From Nitratireductor alexandrii (GTDB taxonomy: Bacteria > Pseudomonadota > Alphaproteobacteria > Rhizobiales > Rhizobiaceae), in the NCBI RefSeq assembly GCF_004000215.1, contig NZ_RBVY01000004.1, positions 483,452 through 547,451 on the forward strand: a DNA stretch of 64,000 bases, in the 5' to 3' direction. The notes under the pieces were generated by a model. That model was not told the origin of the DNA. It saw only the letters and a list, made by a program, of their open reading frames with translations, and ran no database searches. The stretch's first letter is position 1, and each line of letters begins with the position of its first letter. This document shows, piece by piece, positions 45,215-55,781 of the stretch. A program made the translations under genes and the position numbers.

Positions 45215-45781
45215 TCAGCCCGCCTGCCGCTTGGCGGCGGCCCGACCGTCGGCGCAGTGCTCGATGAAACCGGTCACGAAGGCGGCGAGCGCGTTCCAGT
45301 TGGTGAATTCGTGATCCTTGGTCACGTCGGTGGGCCCGCCCTCGCGATAGGCGATATGTTTCATCAACAGCCGCTTGAGGAAATCGTAGCGCGGATAGCG
45401 CAGCGCACCGGCCGCCTGGTGCACCAGCCCCGGATGCCAGCCGGTCTGATCGAAAAACGTCTGGGTGATCTTCTGAATCTCGGCATGTTCCTCCGGAAAC
45501 GGCGACGCGGAGGCAAGCGAGACCGAAATGAAGGCCCCGGGCAGACCGGCGAGCGCGGTATCGTGTGCGCTCAGCCAATGCGCGATCGCGCTTGGAAACT
45601 GCCCCATATGGACCGGCGCGCAGACGATGACCGCATCGGCAAGATCAAGATCGGCGTCGCCAAGATCGCCGGCATCGAACACGGTGACCTGATGACCGAG
45701 GCTCTGGATCGTCGCCGAGACGGTGCGCGCGATCTTGCGCGTATGGCCCTCGACGGTTCCGTAAATGACGATGACATGCAT
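45215..45781 (-). CDS. Flavodoxin-domain protein, HemG-like
   Basis: A 188-residue flavodoxin-fold protein: VIVIYGTVEGHTRKIARTVS forms the FMN phosphate loop, and APVHMGQFPSAIAHWLSAH the family block of menaquinone-dependent protoporphyrinogen IX dehydrogenase. SASPFPEEHAEI and RYDFLKRLLMKHIAYREGG also match HemG. Many alphaproteobacteria use HemJ instead, so a role as oxidase is inference; it may serve another quinone-linked reaction. It follows a small secreted protein gene after 30 bases. Confidence 0.82.
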   Translation of the reverse strand: MHVIVIYGTVEGHTRKIARTVSATIQSLGHQVTVFDAGDLGDADLDLADAVIVCAPVHMGQFPSAIAHWLSAHDTALAGLPGAFISVSLASASPFPEEHAEIQKITQTFFDQTGWHPGLVHQAAGALRYPRYDFLKRLLMKHIAYREGGPTDVTKDHEFTNWNALAAFVTGFIEHCADGRAAAKRQAG

Positions 45782-45811
45782 GCGACTGTTCCTTTCCTTG
45801 TCTCGAAAGGG

Positions 45812-46099
45812 TCAGCAGACCCGCACCGCGCAAGCCTCGAAGGTGAAGTCGGTGTCAGGCCCGGTGCGCGAGGCATCGAACTGACGGCCGTCGACGCACT
45901 GGACACGCGCCTCGAAGACCTGCCGGCCACCGAGCTCGTATTCGCGCGCGGCAATGAAATAGGCGACTTCGCACTGCTTTTCGGCGGCGATGGCACGCGT
46001 GATCTCGTCCAGCCACGCCGGATCGGTGGATTGGGCCGCCGCAGGCAGCGCCAGCGCGCCGACGACAGGCAGGGCGGTGATCAACGTTCGGTAGGCCAA
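45812..46099 (-). CDS. Small secreted hypothetical protein
   Basis: A 95-residue protein from TTG 46099; GGAGAA lies seven bases upstream. A signal peptide (LAYRTLITALPVVGALALPA, cut after AAA) leaves a 72-residue mature domain with four Cys (CEVAY, VQCVD, FEACAVRVC) that could form two disulfides in the periplasm. No family is recognised. Confidence 0.62.
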   Translation of the reverse strand: MAYRTLITALPVVGALALPAAAQSTDPAWLDEITRAIAAEKQCEVAYFIAAREYELGGRQVFEARVQCVDGRQFDASRTGPDTDFTFEACAVRVC

Positions 46100-46181
46100 G
46101 GCACGTTCTCCGAAAACCGCGTCATATTCGCAGCCTTCGCGGCTTCGGTCCTTGATCCCGGTCAAGCGGCCCGCAAGCCCC

Positions 46182-46601
46182 TTACCGACGGAGCGCCGCC
46201 AGCTGGTCGCGCAGCCGAGCGCCGACTTGCAGACCGAGCGCGGCGGCCGGCCGATTGACGGCCGAGACGACGCCGCCGGCCAGACTATCGTCTGCCTCGC
46301 CGATGCGCGCCGTATCGTGGGCGACCGCGCAGGCGGCAATACCTGCGCGCGCCAGCCGGTCGAGCCCGGCAATGCCGGCCCGCTGCTTGCCGATGCCGGC
46401 ATCGTTGAAGACGTAGAGCCTGGCTGCGACCGCCGCCGCGAAGCGGGCCGCGCTGACGCCGCCATGCGAGCCGGTCACCACCACCTTGCCGGCGTCCTCG
46501 GGCACGATCTGGGTGATGGAATCGATCAGCACGAGGTCGACATCGCCGATCTTGTCGCCGCGGCGACCGGATCCGGCGGTGTCGGCGTCGCGTCCGTTCA
46601 T
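46182..46601 (-). CDS. Hypothetical protein coupled to rarA
   Basis: A 139-residue Ala-rich soluble protein. A central VVVTGSHGGVSAARFAAAVA (about 40-59) followed by YVFNDAGIGKQRAGIAGLDR and ACAVAHDTARIGEADDSLAG looks like a conserved alpha/beta enzyme or binding fold, with SHGG, FNDAGIGK and HDTARIG as probable functional motifs. I do not know the family. The ATG overlaps the rarA stop by four bases, so it is translated with rarA; a link to replication repair is only positional. Confidence 0.72.
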   Translation of the reverse strand: MNGRDADTAGSGRRGDKIGDVDLVLIDSITQIVPEDAGKVVVTGSHGGVSAARFAAAVAARLYVFNDAGIGKQRAGIAGLDRLARAGIAACAVAHDTARIGEADDSLAGGVVSAVNRPAAALGLQVGARLRDQLAALRR

Positions 46602-47911
46602 CCGCCCGAACGGTCCCGACGCAGCTTGGCCCAGTAGTCGAGCCGTTTGCGGATATCGCGCTCGAAGCCGCGCTCGGGCGGGTCGTAATAGGTCTGGCGC
46701 CCCATACGTTCGGGAAAATAGTCCTGGCCGGAGAACGCGTCGTCCTGGTCATGGTCGTAGAGATAGCCGCCGCCATAGCTCTCCGCCTTCATCAGCTTGG
46801 TCGGCGCGTTCAAGATATGCTTGGGCGGCATCAGCGAGCCGTGCTGCCTGGCGTCGCGCATCGCCGCCTTGAAGGCGGTATAGACGGCGTTCGATTTCGG
46901 CGCGGTGGCCAGATAGACGCAGGCCTCGGCCAAGGCCAGTTCGCCCTCGGGCGAACCGAGATAATCATAGGCGTCCTTTGCGGCATTGGCGACGACGAGC
47001 GCTTGGGGGTCGGCCAGGCCGATATCCTCGCTTGCCATACGCACCAGCCGCCGGCCGATATAAAGCGGGTCCTCGCCGGCATCGAACATGCGCGCGAGAT
47101 AATAAAGGGAGGCGTCGGGATCGGAGCCGCGCACCGATTTATGCAGGGCGGAAATCAGATTGTAATGCCCGTCCTGGCCTTTGTCGTAGATCGGAGCGCG
47201 GCGCTGGACGATCTCCTGCAAGGCAGTCGCGTCGAACACCTCGTCCGTGCCCGCCGCGCGCCAGATCTCCTCGGCAAGCGTCAGCACCGCACGGCCATCG
47301 CCGTCGGCCATCCGCGTCAGCACGGCGCGCGCCTCCTCATCGAGCGGCAACGGTCGTCCCTCGGTCTCCTCGGCTCGTGTCAGAAGAAGCTCCAGAGCCT
47401 GGGCGTCGAGCGCCTTGAAAACCAGAACCCTTGCCCGCGACAACAACGCGGCGTTGAGTTCGAAGGACGGGTTTTCCGTCGTCGCGCCAACGAGGATCAC
47501 CGTGCCGTCCTCCATCACCGGCAGGAAGGAATCCTGCTGGGCGCGGTTGAAGCGGTGGATTTCGTCGACGAACAACAAGGTCTGATGACCATTGGCACGC
47601 CGCAGCCGCGCCGCCTCGAACACCTTCTTGAGATCGGCGACGCCGGAAAAGATCGCCGATATCTGCTCGAAGGCGAGACCGGTCTCGCCCGCAAGCAGGC
47701 GCGCCACGGTGGTCTTGCCGGTTCCGGGCGGCCCCCAGAAGATCATCGACCCCAGCGAGCCCGAGCGGATCAACCGCGTCAGCGCGCCGTCCGGACCGGT
47801 CAGGTGCTCCTGACCGACGACATCGGCAAGTTTCTGCGGCCGCAGCCGGTCAGCGAGCGGGCGGGCCGGCTCGCGTTTCGGTGCCTCGTCGGCCTGGAAC
47901 AGATCCCCCAT
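46598..47911 (-). CDS. rarA: Replication-associated recombination protein A (MgsA/RarA)
   Basis: A 437-residue AAA+ ATPase acting at stalled replication forks. Walker A GPPGTGKTT starts at residue 60, Walker B is LLFVDEIHRF, sensor 1 is VGATTENPSFELN, and the C-terminal tetramerisation/DUF part has MFDAGEDPLYIGRRLVRMAS and YDYLGSPEGE. ATG 47911 begins MGDLFQADEAPKREPARPLA, matching the family; upstream frame codons overlap nothing conserved. It lies 17 bases after the degQ stop on the same strand. Confidence 0.95.
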   Translation of the reverse strand: MGDLFQADEAPKREPARPLADRLRPQKLADVVGQEHLTGPDGALTRLIRSGSLGSMIFWGPPGTGKTTVARLLAGETGLAFEQISAIFSGVADLKKVFEAARLRRANGHQTLLFVDEIHRFNRAQQDSFLPVMEDGTVILVGATTENPSFELNAALLSRARVLVFKALDAQALELLLTRAEETEGRPLPLDEEARAVLTRMADGDGRAVLTLAEEIWRAAGTDEVFDATALQEIVQRRAPIYDKGQDGHYNLISALHKSVRGSDPDASLYYLARMFDAGEDPLYIGRRLVRMASEDIGLADPQALVVANAAKDAYDYLGSPEGELALAEACVYLATAPKSNAVYTAFKAAMRDARQHGSLMPPKHILNAPTKLMKAESYGGGYLYDHDQDDAFSGQDYFPERMGRQTYYDPPERGFERDIRKRLDYWAKLRRDRSGG

Positions 47912-47928
47912 GCGGTACGCACCACCCG

Positions 47929-49440
47929 TCAGTAACGCAGCATCTGGCGCAGCAACTGGCCGTCGCGTTCGACGGTGAAGCGCCACCAGCGCGTGTTTTC
48001 AGACGCCGCGGAGACGAGAGCCTCGACCGTGTCGATCGGCACACCGTTGACCTCGCGCACGATGTCGCGCGGCCTGAACCCGAACCCGGCCGCAGGCGAT
48101 CCGCGCGGCACCTCGACCATCGCCACGCCCGTCGTGCGCGCCGGCAGGCGCAGGCGCTGGGCGAGACGTGGCGACAGCGTGGCCACCCTGGCGCCGGCAA
48201 ACGGGCTCTCGCCGTCGATTTCGACAGGACCGCCGCCCCTGCCTTCGGGCGCCCGCGCCAGCGTCACCGAGATCTGGCGCCTGGCCCCCTGGCTCAGTAT
48301 GTCGAACGCGACCGCGCTGCCCATTGGCTGCGTGGCCAGACGGTAGCCAAGCGCGTCGACATGCTCGATCGACGCGCCGTTGAGCGCCAGCACCACGTCG
48401 CCGGGCTTGAGCCCCGCGGTCGCCGCGGGGCCCTCGGCGTCGACCGCCGCCACCAGCGCGCCGGCCGGTCGCTCCATGCCGAGCGCCTCGGCGATCTGCG
48501 CGGTGACGGGCTCGAACTGCGCCCCCACGAACGGCCGTTCGAAATGGTCCTCGCCCTGCCGAGCGGCTTCCACGACGGCGCGCACCATGTTTGAGGGAAT
48601 GGCGAAACCGATGCCGATCGAACCGCCGGTACGGCTGTAGATCGCGGTATTGATGCCGACCAGGCGGCCGGCCATGTCGATCAGCGCGCCGCCCGAGTTG
48701 CCCGGATTGATCGCGGCGTCCGTCTGGATGAAAAAGCCGAAATCGACGATGCCGATATGGTTGCGCGCCAGCGCCGACACGATGCCGCTGGTCGTCGTTT
48801 GGCCAACGCCGAACGGGTTGCCGATCGCCAACACCAGATCGCCGACCTCCAGCGCATCGGAATCGCCGATGGCGATGGTCGGGAAATCCGCATCAGCCTC
48901 GATCTTCAGAACCGCAAGGTCGAGCGATTCATCCTTGAGCAGGATCGCGCTTTCATATTCGCGCCCATCCGACAGCGCCACCTTGATGTCGTCCGCCTCG
49001 CCGATGACGTGATAATTGGTCACGATCAGGCCCGAGGGATCGACGATCACGCCCGAGCCGAGCGAGGACTGCACCCGGGGCGGCATGCGCCGGCCGAAAA
49101 ACTGTTCGAAAAACGGGTCGCCGGCAAAGGGCGAACGCGCCGCCACCACTTGCTTGGCATAGACATTGACGACGGCCGGCGCGGTCTCGCGCACCAGCGG
49201 CGCGAACGACAATTGAATGTCCTTGCGGGCAAACGGCACCCTGCGCTCGGGACCGCTCTGCGTGGCCCCGGTTTCTGCGGGTTGGGTGTCGTCCTGCCCG
49301 TTCCGGCCAGGCAGGAGTTCGTTCAAAAGGCCGCGCAGCCCGCCGGCATCTTCCTGCGCATGCAAAGGCACCGCGGTGCCGAGCGGCATCAGGGCTGCGA
49401 TTGCCAACGAGACCAGCGCGACGGCCAGCAATTTGCGCAT
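47929..49440 (-). CDS. degQ: Do-family periplasmic serine protease (DegP/DegQ)
   Basis: A 503-residue protein with an N-terminal signal (MRKLLAVALVSLAIAALMPL, cut after HAQ), a trypsin-like domain with triad His144 (TNYHVIG), Asp174 (SLDLAVLKI) and Ser249 (NPGNSGGALI), and two PDZ domains (about 285-375 and 410-495). It degrades or chaperones misfolded envelope proteins. It follows rplQ after a terminator, the usual Rhizobiales setting, and leads rarA. Confidence 0.94.
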   Translation of the reverse strand: MRKLLAVALVSLAIAALMPLGTAVPLHAQEDAGGLRGLLNELLPGRNGQDDTQPAETGATQSGPERRVPFARKDIQLSFAPLVRETAPAVVNVYAKQVVAARSPFAGDPFFEQFFGRRMPPRVQSSLGSGVIVDPSGLIVTNYHVIGEADDIKVALSDGREYESAILLKDESLDLAVLKIEADADFPTIAIGDSDALEVGDLVLAIGNPFGVGQTTTSGIVSALARNHIGIVDFGFFIQTDAAINPGNSGGALIDMAGRLVGINTAIYSRTGGSIGIGFAIPSNMVRAVVEAARQGEDHFERPFVGAQFEPVTAQIAEALGMERPAGALVAAVDAEGPAATAGLKPGDVVLALNGASIEHVDALGYRLATQPMGSAVAFDILSQGARRQISVTLARAPEGRGGGPVEIDGESPFAGARVATLSPRLAQRLRLPARTTGVAMVEVPRGSPAAGFGFRPRDIVREVNGVPIDTVEALVSAASENTRWWRFTVERDGQLLRQMLRY

Positions 49441-49638
49441 CAACGAATCCTCCAAGGCGGCACTCGTCCCATTGTCACCCCGATTGTGCAAATTGGAAGG
49501 CGGCCCAAGGCCGTAACGGCCGCATCGGGCATGTTTGTGCGCAGCCGTTGTCCCGGTCGACCAGGCGGCGTCGCCCGCGGCCCGATCGCGGTGATGCGGC
49601 TGGCTCTTGCGTGCCTGAAAAAATGCCGCGCACGCAAA

Positions 49639-49660
49639 GAAGGGGCCGTCCGGCCCCTTC
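49639..49660 (-). terminator. Terminator of the S10-spc-alpha cluster
   Basis: Read on the minus strand, GAAGGGGCCG-GA-CGGCCCCTTC is a perfect 10-bp stem whose 3' arm runs into TTCTTT, 30 bases past the rplQ stop. Confidence 0.88.
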
Positions 49661-49689
49661 CAGCTCTTCCGATACTGACCTTGGGTCGC

Positions 49690-50121
49690 TTACGCGGCCT
49701 CGGTCTCCTCGACCTTGTCCTCGGCCTCGACGCGGGCGCGATCGGCAGCGCCCTTGGCCGAAACGTCGCGGTCGACGAACTCGATCACCGCCATCGGCGC
49801 GTTGTCACCGTGGCGGAAACCCGCCTTCATGATGCGCAGATAGCCGCCATTGCGCTCGGCGTAGCGCGGCGCGATGGTGTCGAACAGACGCTGAACCAGC
49901 TTGTCGCTGCCCACGCGCGAGATCGCCTGCCGGCGTGCGTGCAGATCGCCGCGCTTGCCGAGCGTGACGAGCTTTTCCACGATCGGACGCAGCTCCTTGG
50001 CCTTCGGCAAGGTGGTGGTGATCTGCTCATGCTCGATGAGCGATGCGGCCATGTTGGTGAACAGGGCCTTGCGGTGGCTTGCGGTGCGGTTCAGCCGGCG
50101 GCCGGAACGTCCGTGTCGCAT
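49690..50121 (-). CDS. rplQ: 50S ribosomal protein L17 (bL17)
   Basis: 143 residues. The start [20 protein letters not shown] and central [20 protein letters not shown] are diagnostic for L17, which binds 23S rRNA near the exit tunnel. The acidic Ala/Glu-rich extension ([16 protein letters not shown]) is typical of alphaproteobacteria. It is the last gene of the cluster, 43 bases after rpoA. Confidence 0.97.
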   Translation of the reverse strand: MRHGRSGRRLNRTASHRKALFTNMAASLIEHEQITTTLPKAKELRPIVEKLVTLGKRGDLHARRQAISRVGSDKLVQRLFDTIAPRYAERNGGYLRIMKAGFRHGDNAPMAVIEFVDRDVSAKGAADRARVEAEDKVEETEAA

Positions 50122-50164
50122 GAGCCTTCTCCTTCAAATCCAAACTGTCCGGACCAGCCGGCTC

Positions 50165-51175
50165 TCAATACTGATCTTCGTAGCGCTTGGCGAGATCTTC
50201 GATATTGTCCGGCGGCCAGTCCGGCACTTCCATGCCCAGATGAAGGCCCATGGCGGCCAGGACTTCCTTGATCTCGTTCAAGGATTTGCGCCCGAAATTC
50301 GGCGTGCGCAGCATCTCGGCTTCCGTCTTCTGGATAAGGTCGCCGATATAGACGATGTTGTCGTTCTTCAGGCAATTGGCCGAACGCACCGACAATTCCA
50401 GTTCGTCGACCTTCTTCAACAGAGCCGGGTTGAAGGCCAGTTCGGTCACCTGTTCCTGGGCGACCTCCTTCTGCGGCTCCTCGAAATTGACGAACAGGCC
50501 GAGCTGGTCCTGCAGGATGCGCGCGGCAAACGCCACCGCGTCCTCGCCGGTGATCGACCCGTCGGTCTCCAGCGTCATCGACAGCTTGTCATAGTCGAGA
50601 ACCTGGCCCTCGCGGGTGTTTTCCACCTTGTAGGACACTTTCTTGACCGGCGAGTACAGGCTGTCGACGGGGATCAACCCGATCGGCGCGTCCTCGGCAC
50701 GGTTGCGCTCGGCCGGCACGTAACCTTTGCCGGTGTCGACGGTGAACTCCATGCGGATTTCCGCACCCTCGTCGAGCGTGCAGATGGCGTGATCGGGGTT
50801 GAGCACCTCGATGTCGCCGACCGTCTGAATGTCGCCGGCCACCACGACACCCGGCCCCTGCTTGCGCACGACCATGCGCTTGGGACCGTCGCTCTCCATG
50901 CGGATCGCGATTTCCTTGATGTTGAGGATGATGTCGGTAACGTCCTCGCGCACACCGGCGATGGAGGAGAATTCGTGCAGGACGCCGTCGATCTGGACGG
51001 CGGTGACTGCTGCACCGCGCAACGACGACAACAGCACGCGACGAAGCGCATTGCCGAGCGTCAGCCCGAAACCGCGTTCCAGCGGTTCGGCGACGAGTGT
51101 CGTCACCGTCTTGCTCTTGGACGAGAACTCGATCTTGTTGGGCTTGATCAGTTCCTGCCAGTTCTTCTGGATCAT
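50165..51175 (-). CDS. rpoA: DNA-directed RNA polymerase alpha subunit
   Basis: 336 residues from ATG 51175 ([20 protein letters not shown]). The N-terminal dimerisation domain (about 1-230) contains [20 protein letters not shown]; the C-terminal domain (about 250-320) that contacts UP elements and activators has [20 protein letters not shown]. The usual alpha-operon position between rpsK and rplQ holds. Confidence 0.98.
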   Translation of the reverse strand: MIQKNWQELIKPNKIEFSSKSKTVTTLVAEPLERGFGLTLGNALRRVLLSSLRGAAVTAVQIDGVLHEFSSIAGVREDVTDIILNIKEIAIRMESDGPKRMVVRKQGPGVVVAGDIQTVGDIEVLNPDHAICTLDEGAEIRMEFTVDTGKGYVPAERNRAEDAPIGLIPVDSLYSPVKKVSYKVENTREGQVLDYDKLSMTLETDGSITGEDAVAFAARILQDQLGLFVNFEEPQKEVAQEQVTELAFNPALLKKVDELELSVRSANCLKNDNIVYIGDLIQKTEAEMLRTPNFGRKSLNEIKEVLAAMGLHLGMEVPDWPPDNIEDLAKRYEDQY

Positions 51176-51278
51176 GTGTTTGTCCTTCCGGTACCCCGCC
51201 ACCATCCAATCGTGGCGGGCGAGCTGGAAACCGCGGGGGAGCGCACCCGGCGCTCGTGCGGCGTGGTATCGACCTGCG

Positions 51279-51668
51279 TCAGACCCGGCGCTTCTTGCGC
51301 GGGCGGCAACCATTGTGCGGGATCGCCGTGACGTCGCGGATCGAGGAGATCGTGAAGCCGGCCGCCTGCAGCGCGCGCAGCGCCGATTCGCGGCCCGACC
51401 CCGGTCCGCTCACTTCGACGTCGAGCTGGCGCATGCCGTGTTCCTGGGCCTTGCGCGCGCAATCCTCGGCCGCGATCTGCGCCGCGAACGGGGTCGATTT
51501 GCGCGATCCCTTGAAGCCCTGGGCACCGGCCGACGACCAGGCGATGGTATTGCCCTGCGCGTCGGTGATGGTGATCATGGTGTTGTTGAAGGTCGAGCTG
51601 ACATGCGCCACGCCCGACGAAATATTCTTGCGCTCGCGGCGGCGAACACGCGCGGCTTCCTTGGCCAT
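51279..51668 (-). CDS. rpsK: 30S ribosomal protein S11 (uS11)
   Basis: 129 residues. [37 protein letters not shown] and the basic end [11 protein letters not shown] identify S11, which sits on the 30S platform next to S7 and S18. ATG 51668 follows a conserved [15 protein letters not shown] start. Confidence 0.98.
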   Translation of the reverse strand: MAKEAARVRRRERKNISSGVAHVSSTFNNTMITITDAQGNTIAWSSAGAQGFKGSRKSTPFAAQIAAEDCARKAQEHGMRQLDVEVSGPGSGRESALRALQAAGFTISSIRDVTAIPHNGCRPRKKRRV

Positions 51669-51786
51669 ATTATTCCTTTCGTTCGATATCGACGCCGCCG
51701 TAATGCCAGCGGCTACACCTTGACGGAGTGGCGGGTCTCACCCCCGGACCGGATCAACCGGCCCGACGGCCTCCGCCTGCCCGCTC

Positions 51787-52155
51787 TTACTTCTTCTTGC
51801 CGGCGATCGCCTTGGCCGGCCCCTTGCGGGTGCGCGCATTGGTATGGGTGCGCTGACCGCGAACCGGCAGCGACCGGCGATGGCGCAGACCGCGATAGCA
51901 GCCCAGATCCATCAGACGCTTGATGTTCATCGACACTTCGCGACGCAGATCGCCCTCGACCTGATAGTCGCGATCGATCGATTCGCGGATATGCATGATT
52001 TCGGCATCGGTCAGCTGGCTCACCCGGCGGTCGGCGGGGATATTCGCCTTGGCGACGATCTCGGCCGCGAACTTCGGGCCAATGCCGTGAATGTACTGCA
52101 GCGCGATGACGACGCGCTTGTTGGTCGGAATGTTGACGCCGGCTATACGAGCCAT
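51787..52155 (-). CDS. rpsM: 30S ribosomal protein S13 (uS13)
   Basis: 122 residues from ATG 52155 ([20 protein letters not shown]); an in-frame ATG four codons earlier is not needed. The helix-two-turns-helix and [19 protein letters not shown] block are typical of S13 in the 30S head. About 190 bases separate it from adk; rpmJ, found here in many bacteria, is absent. Confidence 0.97.
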   Translation of the reverse strand: MARIAGVNIPTNKRVVIALQYIHGIGPKFAAEIVAKANIPADRRVSQLTDAEIMHIRESIDRDYQVEGDLRREVSMNIKRLMDLGCYRGLRHRRSLPVRGQRTHTNARTRKGPAKAIAGKKK

Positions 52156-52344
52156 CTGTATCTCCATGTGGGCCGGCCATGCCGGCGCTTATCCAAAACC
52201 GCTTCGCGTCCGGTGGAGCCCGGCCCTTGCGAAGGTTCCCTTCAGATGCAACGACAAAGCCGAGCCGAACCGGCCCAGCCGACTGTCTGTCTGATGGGAG
52301 ACGCGCCGCTATAGTCCAAGCAGCCCGTCCCGTCAACCGGTCAT

Positions 52345-52941
52345 TCAGCGTACCGGCGCGATTTCCTGGAGAACGGCCTCGACCGCCTCGGTGACCGCGT
52401 CGATCGAGGCCATGCCGTCGACCCCGACCAGCTTGCCCTTGGCATGGTAATAGCCGATCAATGGCGCCGTCTTCTTGTAATATTCGCGCAGACGCTCGTC
52501 GAACACTTCCGGGTTGTCGTCCTTGCGCGGCGGCTGCCCGGCTGCCTGGGCCTCCTCGGCCCGCTTGACGATGCGTCCGACCAAGGCCTTGTCGTCGACG
52601 ACGAGTTCGATCACCGCATCGAGACCCAGGCCACGTTCACACAGCATCGCTTCGACCGCGTCGGCCTGGGCCAGCGTGCGTGGATATCCGTCGAGGATGA
52701 AACCACGCGCGCAGTCCGGCTGGTCGATCCTTTCGCCAACGATGGCGTTGACGATCGCGTCCGAAACCAGTTCGCCTGCGTCCATGACCGCCTTGGCCCG
52801 GAGCCCGACATCGGTTTCGGCCTTGACGGCGGCCCGCAACATGTCGCCCGTCGACAGCTGCGGAATACCGTGTTTTTCGACCAGCCTTTGCGCCTGCGTC
52901 CCCTTCCCCGCTCCCGGCGGACCGAGCAGTATCAGCCTCAT
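52345..52941 (-). CDS. adk: Adenylate kinase
   Basis: 198 residues interconverting ATP+AMP and 2 ADP. The P-loop is [10 protein letters not shown] (7-16), [17 protein letters not shown] is the Asp-containing motif, and [20 protein letters not shown] follows the lid. The lid ([13 protein letters not shown]) is the short form lacking the long Zn-or-H-bonded domain, common in alphaproteobacteria. The ATG overlaps the secY stop by four bases. Position inside the ribosomal cluster is usual for the class. Confidence 0.96.
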   Translation of the reverse strand: MRLILLGPPGAGKGTQAQRLVEKHGIPQLSTGDMLRAAVKAETDVGLRAKAVMDAGELVSDAIVNAIVGERIDQPDCARGFILDGYPRTLAQADAVEAMLCERGLGLDAVIELVVDDKALVGRIVKRAEEAQAAGQPPRKDDNPEVFDERLREYYKKTAPLIGYYHAKGKLVGVDGMASIDAVTEAVEAVLQEIAPVR

Positions 52942-54278
52942 CGACCCCTCTTTCCTCCGCGAAGCTTCGATTTCTTGATCAGCCCCTCATACTGATGCGC
53001 GATCAGATGTCCCTGGACCTGCGAAACGGTATCGAGTGTTACGCTGACCACGATCAGGAGGGAAGTACCACCAAGGTAGAAGGGAACGCCGGTGGCCGAA
53101 ATCAGGAACTCGGGCACCAAACAGACCAGAACGAGATAGATCGCGCCGACCACGGTGATGCGCGTGAGCACGTAATCGATATATTCGGCCGTCCGCTCGC
53201 CCGGGCGATAGCCGGGAATGAAGCCGGAATGCTTCTTCAGCTGGTCGGCCGTGTCCTTCGGATTGAACACGATCGCGGTGTAGAAGAAGGCGAAGAAGGC
53301 GATCATCGCCGCGTACAGGATCATGTAGAGCGGCTGACCGTGACCCAGCGTGGCCAGTATCGAATTGGCCCAGCCCGGCAAGGTCGACGTGTCGGAAAAG
53401 CCCGCGAGCGTCGCCGGCAGCAGAAGCAGCGAGGAGGCGAAGATCGGCGGAATGACGCCGGCCGTGTTGAGCTTGAGCGGCAGGTGCGAGGTGTCGCCCT
53501 GGAACATGCGGTTGCCGACCTGGCGCTTCGGATATTGGATCAGCAGCCGGCGCTGGGCGCGTTCGAAAAACACGATCAGCGCGATGAGCGCGATCGCCAG
53601 CACGATAATCGCCAGGATGATGCCGGTCGACAGGGCCCCGGTGCGGCCGAGTTCCAGCGTGCCGCCGAGCGCGGAAGGCAGGCCGGCGACAATGCCGGCA
53701 AAGATGATCAGCGAAATGCCGTTGCCGATACCGCGCGCGGTGATCTGCTCGCCCAGCCACATCAGGAACATGGTGCCGCCGACAAGCGTGATGACGGCCG
53801 AAATCCGGAAGAACCAGCCCGGATCGGCGACGATGTTGGTCCCGCTCTCCAATCCGACCGTGATGCCGTAGGCTTGGACGGTTGCGAGCAGCACCGTGCC
53901 GTAGCGCGTATACTGGTTGATGACCTTGCGGCCCTGCTCGCCTTCCTTCTTGAGCTGTTCCAGCGTCGGGATCACCGACGTCATCAACTGCATGATGATG
54001 GAGGCGGAGATGTAGGGCATGATGCCGAGCGCGAAGATCGCCATACGCTCGACCGCGCCGCCGGCAAACATGTTGAACATGCCGAGCACGCCGCCCGACT
54101 GCTGTTCGAACGCCTGGGCGAAGGCTTCCGGATTGATGCCGGGAATGGGGATATAGGTGCCGAGCCGGTAGACAAGCAGCGCGCCGAGCGTGAACCAGAT
54201 TCTCTTTTTGAGATCCTCCGCCTTGGCGAAGGCGGCGAAATTGAGATTGGATGCTAGTTGCTCAGCAGCAGATGCCAT
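52938..54278 (-). CDS. secY: Preprotein translocase subunit SecY
   Basis: 446 residues, ten membrane helices forming the protein-conducting channel with SecE and SecG. Family blocks are [13 protein letters not shown] (helix 1 and plug region), [13 protein letters not shown], and [20 protein letters not shown] with the conserved cytoplasmic loop PGxRT. It is preceded by rplO with a 140-base gap and overlaps adk. Confidence 0.97.
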   Translation of the reverse strand: MASAAEQLASNLNFAAFAKAEDLKKRIWFTLGALLVYRLGTYIPIPGINPEAFAQAFEQQSGGVLGMFNMFAGGAVERMAIFALGIMPYISASIIMQLMTSVIPTLEQLKKEGEQGRKVINQYTRYGTVLLATVQAYGITVGLESGTNIVADPGWFFRISAVITLVGGTMFLMWLGEQITARGIGNGISLIIFAGIVAGLPSALGGTLELGRTGALSTGIILAIIVLAIALIALIVFFERAQRRLLIQYPKRQVGNRMFQGDTSHLPLKLNTAGVIPPIFASSLLLLPATLAGFSDTSTLPGWANSILATLGHGQPLYMILYAAMIAFFAFFYTAIVFNPKDTADQLKKHSGFIPGYRPGERTAEYIDYVLTRITVVGAIYLVLVCLVPEFLISATGVPFYLGGTSLLIVVSVTLDTVSQVQGHLIAHQYEGLIKKSKLRGGKRGR

Positions 54279-54418
54279 GGAAAATTCTCCGCTTCGTCAC
54301 GCCGCTGGTCCGTTCGTTCCGAACGGCGCGCGTCGCCGAAGCCCCGAGATAGGCTCCGGCCAGCCAAGATGCAAGCGGCGGCCTTGGGCCGCCGCTATCG
54401 GTCGCACCGGGTGCCGGT

Positions 54419-54892
54419 CTATTCCGCGGCGGGCTTTTCCGGCACTTTGACGGAACCGCCTGCCTTTTCGACCTTTTCCACGGCAGCCTTCGAGGCGCCG
54501 GCAATGTCGAAGGTCAGCTTGGCTTTCAGCTCGCCGTCCGAAACCAGGCGCACACCGTCCTTGACGCGGCGAATCACGCCGGCCTTGACGAGCGCCTCAG
54601 CCGTCACCGTCTCCTTGGCGTCGAGCTTTTTGGCATCGATCGCGGTCTGGATGCGGGCCAGCGACACGACGTTGAATTCCTTCGGGAAAGGAACCTTGAA
54701 GCCGCGCTTGGGCAGACGCCGGTAAATCGGCATCTGGCCGCCCTCGAAGCCGTTGATGGACACGCCCGAACGCGATTTCTGGCCCTTAACGCCACGACCG
54801 CCGGTCTTGCCCAGACCGGAGCCGATGCCGCGCCCGACACGCTTGCGCGAATGGGTCGCGCCGTCCTTGTCACTCAGTTCGTTGAGTTTCAT
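54419..54892 (-). CDS. rplO: 50S ribosomal protein L15 (uL15)
   Basis: 157 residues. The Gly/Arg/Lys-rich start ([20 protein letters not shown]) and the [17 protein letters not shown] block are diagnostic. L15 is a late-assembly 23S-binding protein. The Ala/Lys/Pro-rich tail is slightly longer than in E. coli. Confidence 0.97.
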   Translation of the reverse strand: MKLNELSDKDGATHSRKRVGRGIGSGLGKTGGRGVKGQKSRSGVSINGFEGGQMPIYRRLPKRGFKVPFPKEFNVVSLARIQTAIDAKKLDAKETVTAEALVKAGVIRRVKDGVRLVSDGELKAKLTFDIAGASKAAVEKVEKAGGSVKVPEKPAAE

Positions 54893-54911
54893 GTCGATAC
54901 TCCAGCGTCGC

Positions 54912-55112
54912 TCAGGCCTCGTCCACGACGCGGACGAGATGTTGCACTTTCGCGATCATGCCGCGCACGGAAGGCGTGTCCTCCAGCGTGCGCCGGCGAT
55001 GCATCTTGTTGAGTCCCAACCCGATCAGCGTCGCGCGTTGCACGCCCGGGCGACGGATGGGACTGCCGGTCTGCTCGACCGTAACGGTCTTGCCGCTCTT
55101 TTTCTCAGCCAT
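54912..55112 (-). CDS. rpmD: 50S ribosomal protein L30 (uL30)
   Basis: 66 residues with the L30 core [20 protein letters not shown] and [20 protein letters not shown]. It is 19 bases upstream of rplO and 31 downstream of rpsE. Small size and motifs leave little doubt. Confidence 0.95.
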   Translation of the reverse strand: MAEKKSGKTVTVEQTGSPIRRPGVQRATLIGLGLNKMHRRRTLEDTPSVRGMIAKVQHLVRVVDEA

Positions 55113-55143
55113 TGTCCTGCTCCTCAGTCAGCCGATCGACGGC

Positions 55144-55701
55144 CTATTCTTCGGCGGCGGCGGAGCCGCGGCGCGCCTGAAGCGACGAATATTTGATGCC
55201 GCGCTGGGCGGCGATGTCCTTGGGGTGCATCTGCTGCTTGAGAGCGTCGAACGTGGCGCGCACCATGTTGTAGGGATTGGACGTTCCCATCGACTTGGCG
55301 ACCACATCGTGCACGCCGAGCGTCTCGAACACGGCGCGCATCGGACCGCCGGCGATGATGCCGGTACCGGCCTTGGCGGCGCGCAGAAGCACTTTGCCGG
55401 CGCCGTGGCGGCCGGCCACATCGTGATGCAGCGTACGGCCCGAACGCAACGGCACGAAGATCATCTCGCGCTTGGCGCTCTCGGTCGCCTTGCGGATCGC
55501 CTCCGGCACTTCGCGCGCCTTGCCGTGACCGAAGCCGACGCGGCCCTTCTGGTCGCCCACGACGACAAGTGCGGCGAAGCCGAACCGCCGGCCGCCCTTG
55601 ACGACCTTGGCGACGCGGTTGATGTGAACGAGCTTGTCGACAAATTCGCTGTCGCGCTCGTCGCGGTCACGATTGCGACCGTCCCTGCGATCCTGTGCCA
55701 T
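55144..55701 (-). CDS. rpsE: 30S ribosomal protein S5 (uS5)
   Basis: 185 residues. The dsRBD-like part has [20 protein letters not shown] and the C-terminal part [20 protein letters not shown] and [21 protein letters not shown]5 contributes to decoding accuracy and mRNA unwinding. The Asp/Arg-rich N-terminal ([20 protein letters not shown]) is usual for the class. Confidence 0.97.
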   Translation of the reverse strand: MAQDRRDGRNRDRDERDSEFVDKLVHINRVAKVVKGGRRFGFAALVVVGDQKGRVGFGHGKAREVPEAIRKATESAKREMIFVPLRSGRTLHHDVAGRHGAGKVLLRAAKAGTGIIAGGPMRAVFETLGVHDVVAKSMGTSNPYNMVRATFDALKQQMHPKDIAAQRGIKYSSLQARRGSAAAEE

Positions 55702-55781
55702 TATCCTGTTCCTTGTTCTTTTCCGGAAGCACGGTTGGTGTTGAGAACCCGCACGGCGTCACAAGGCCGTGCGGGCGGCGA

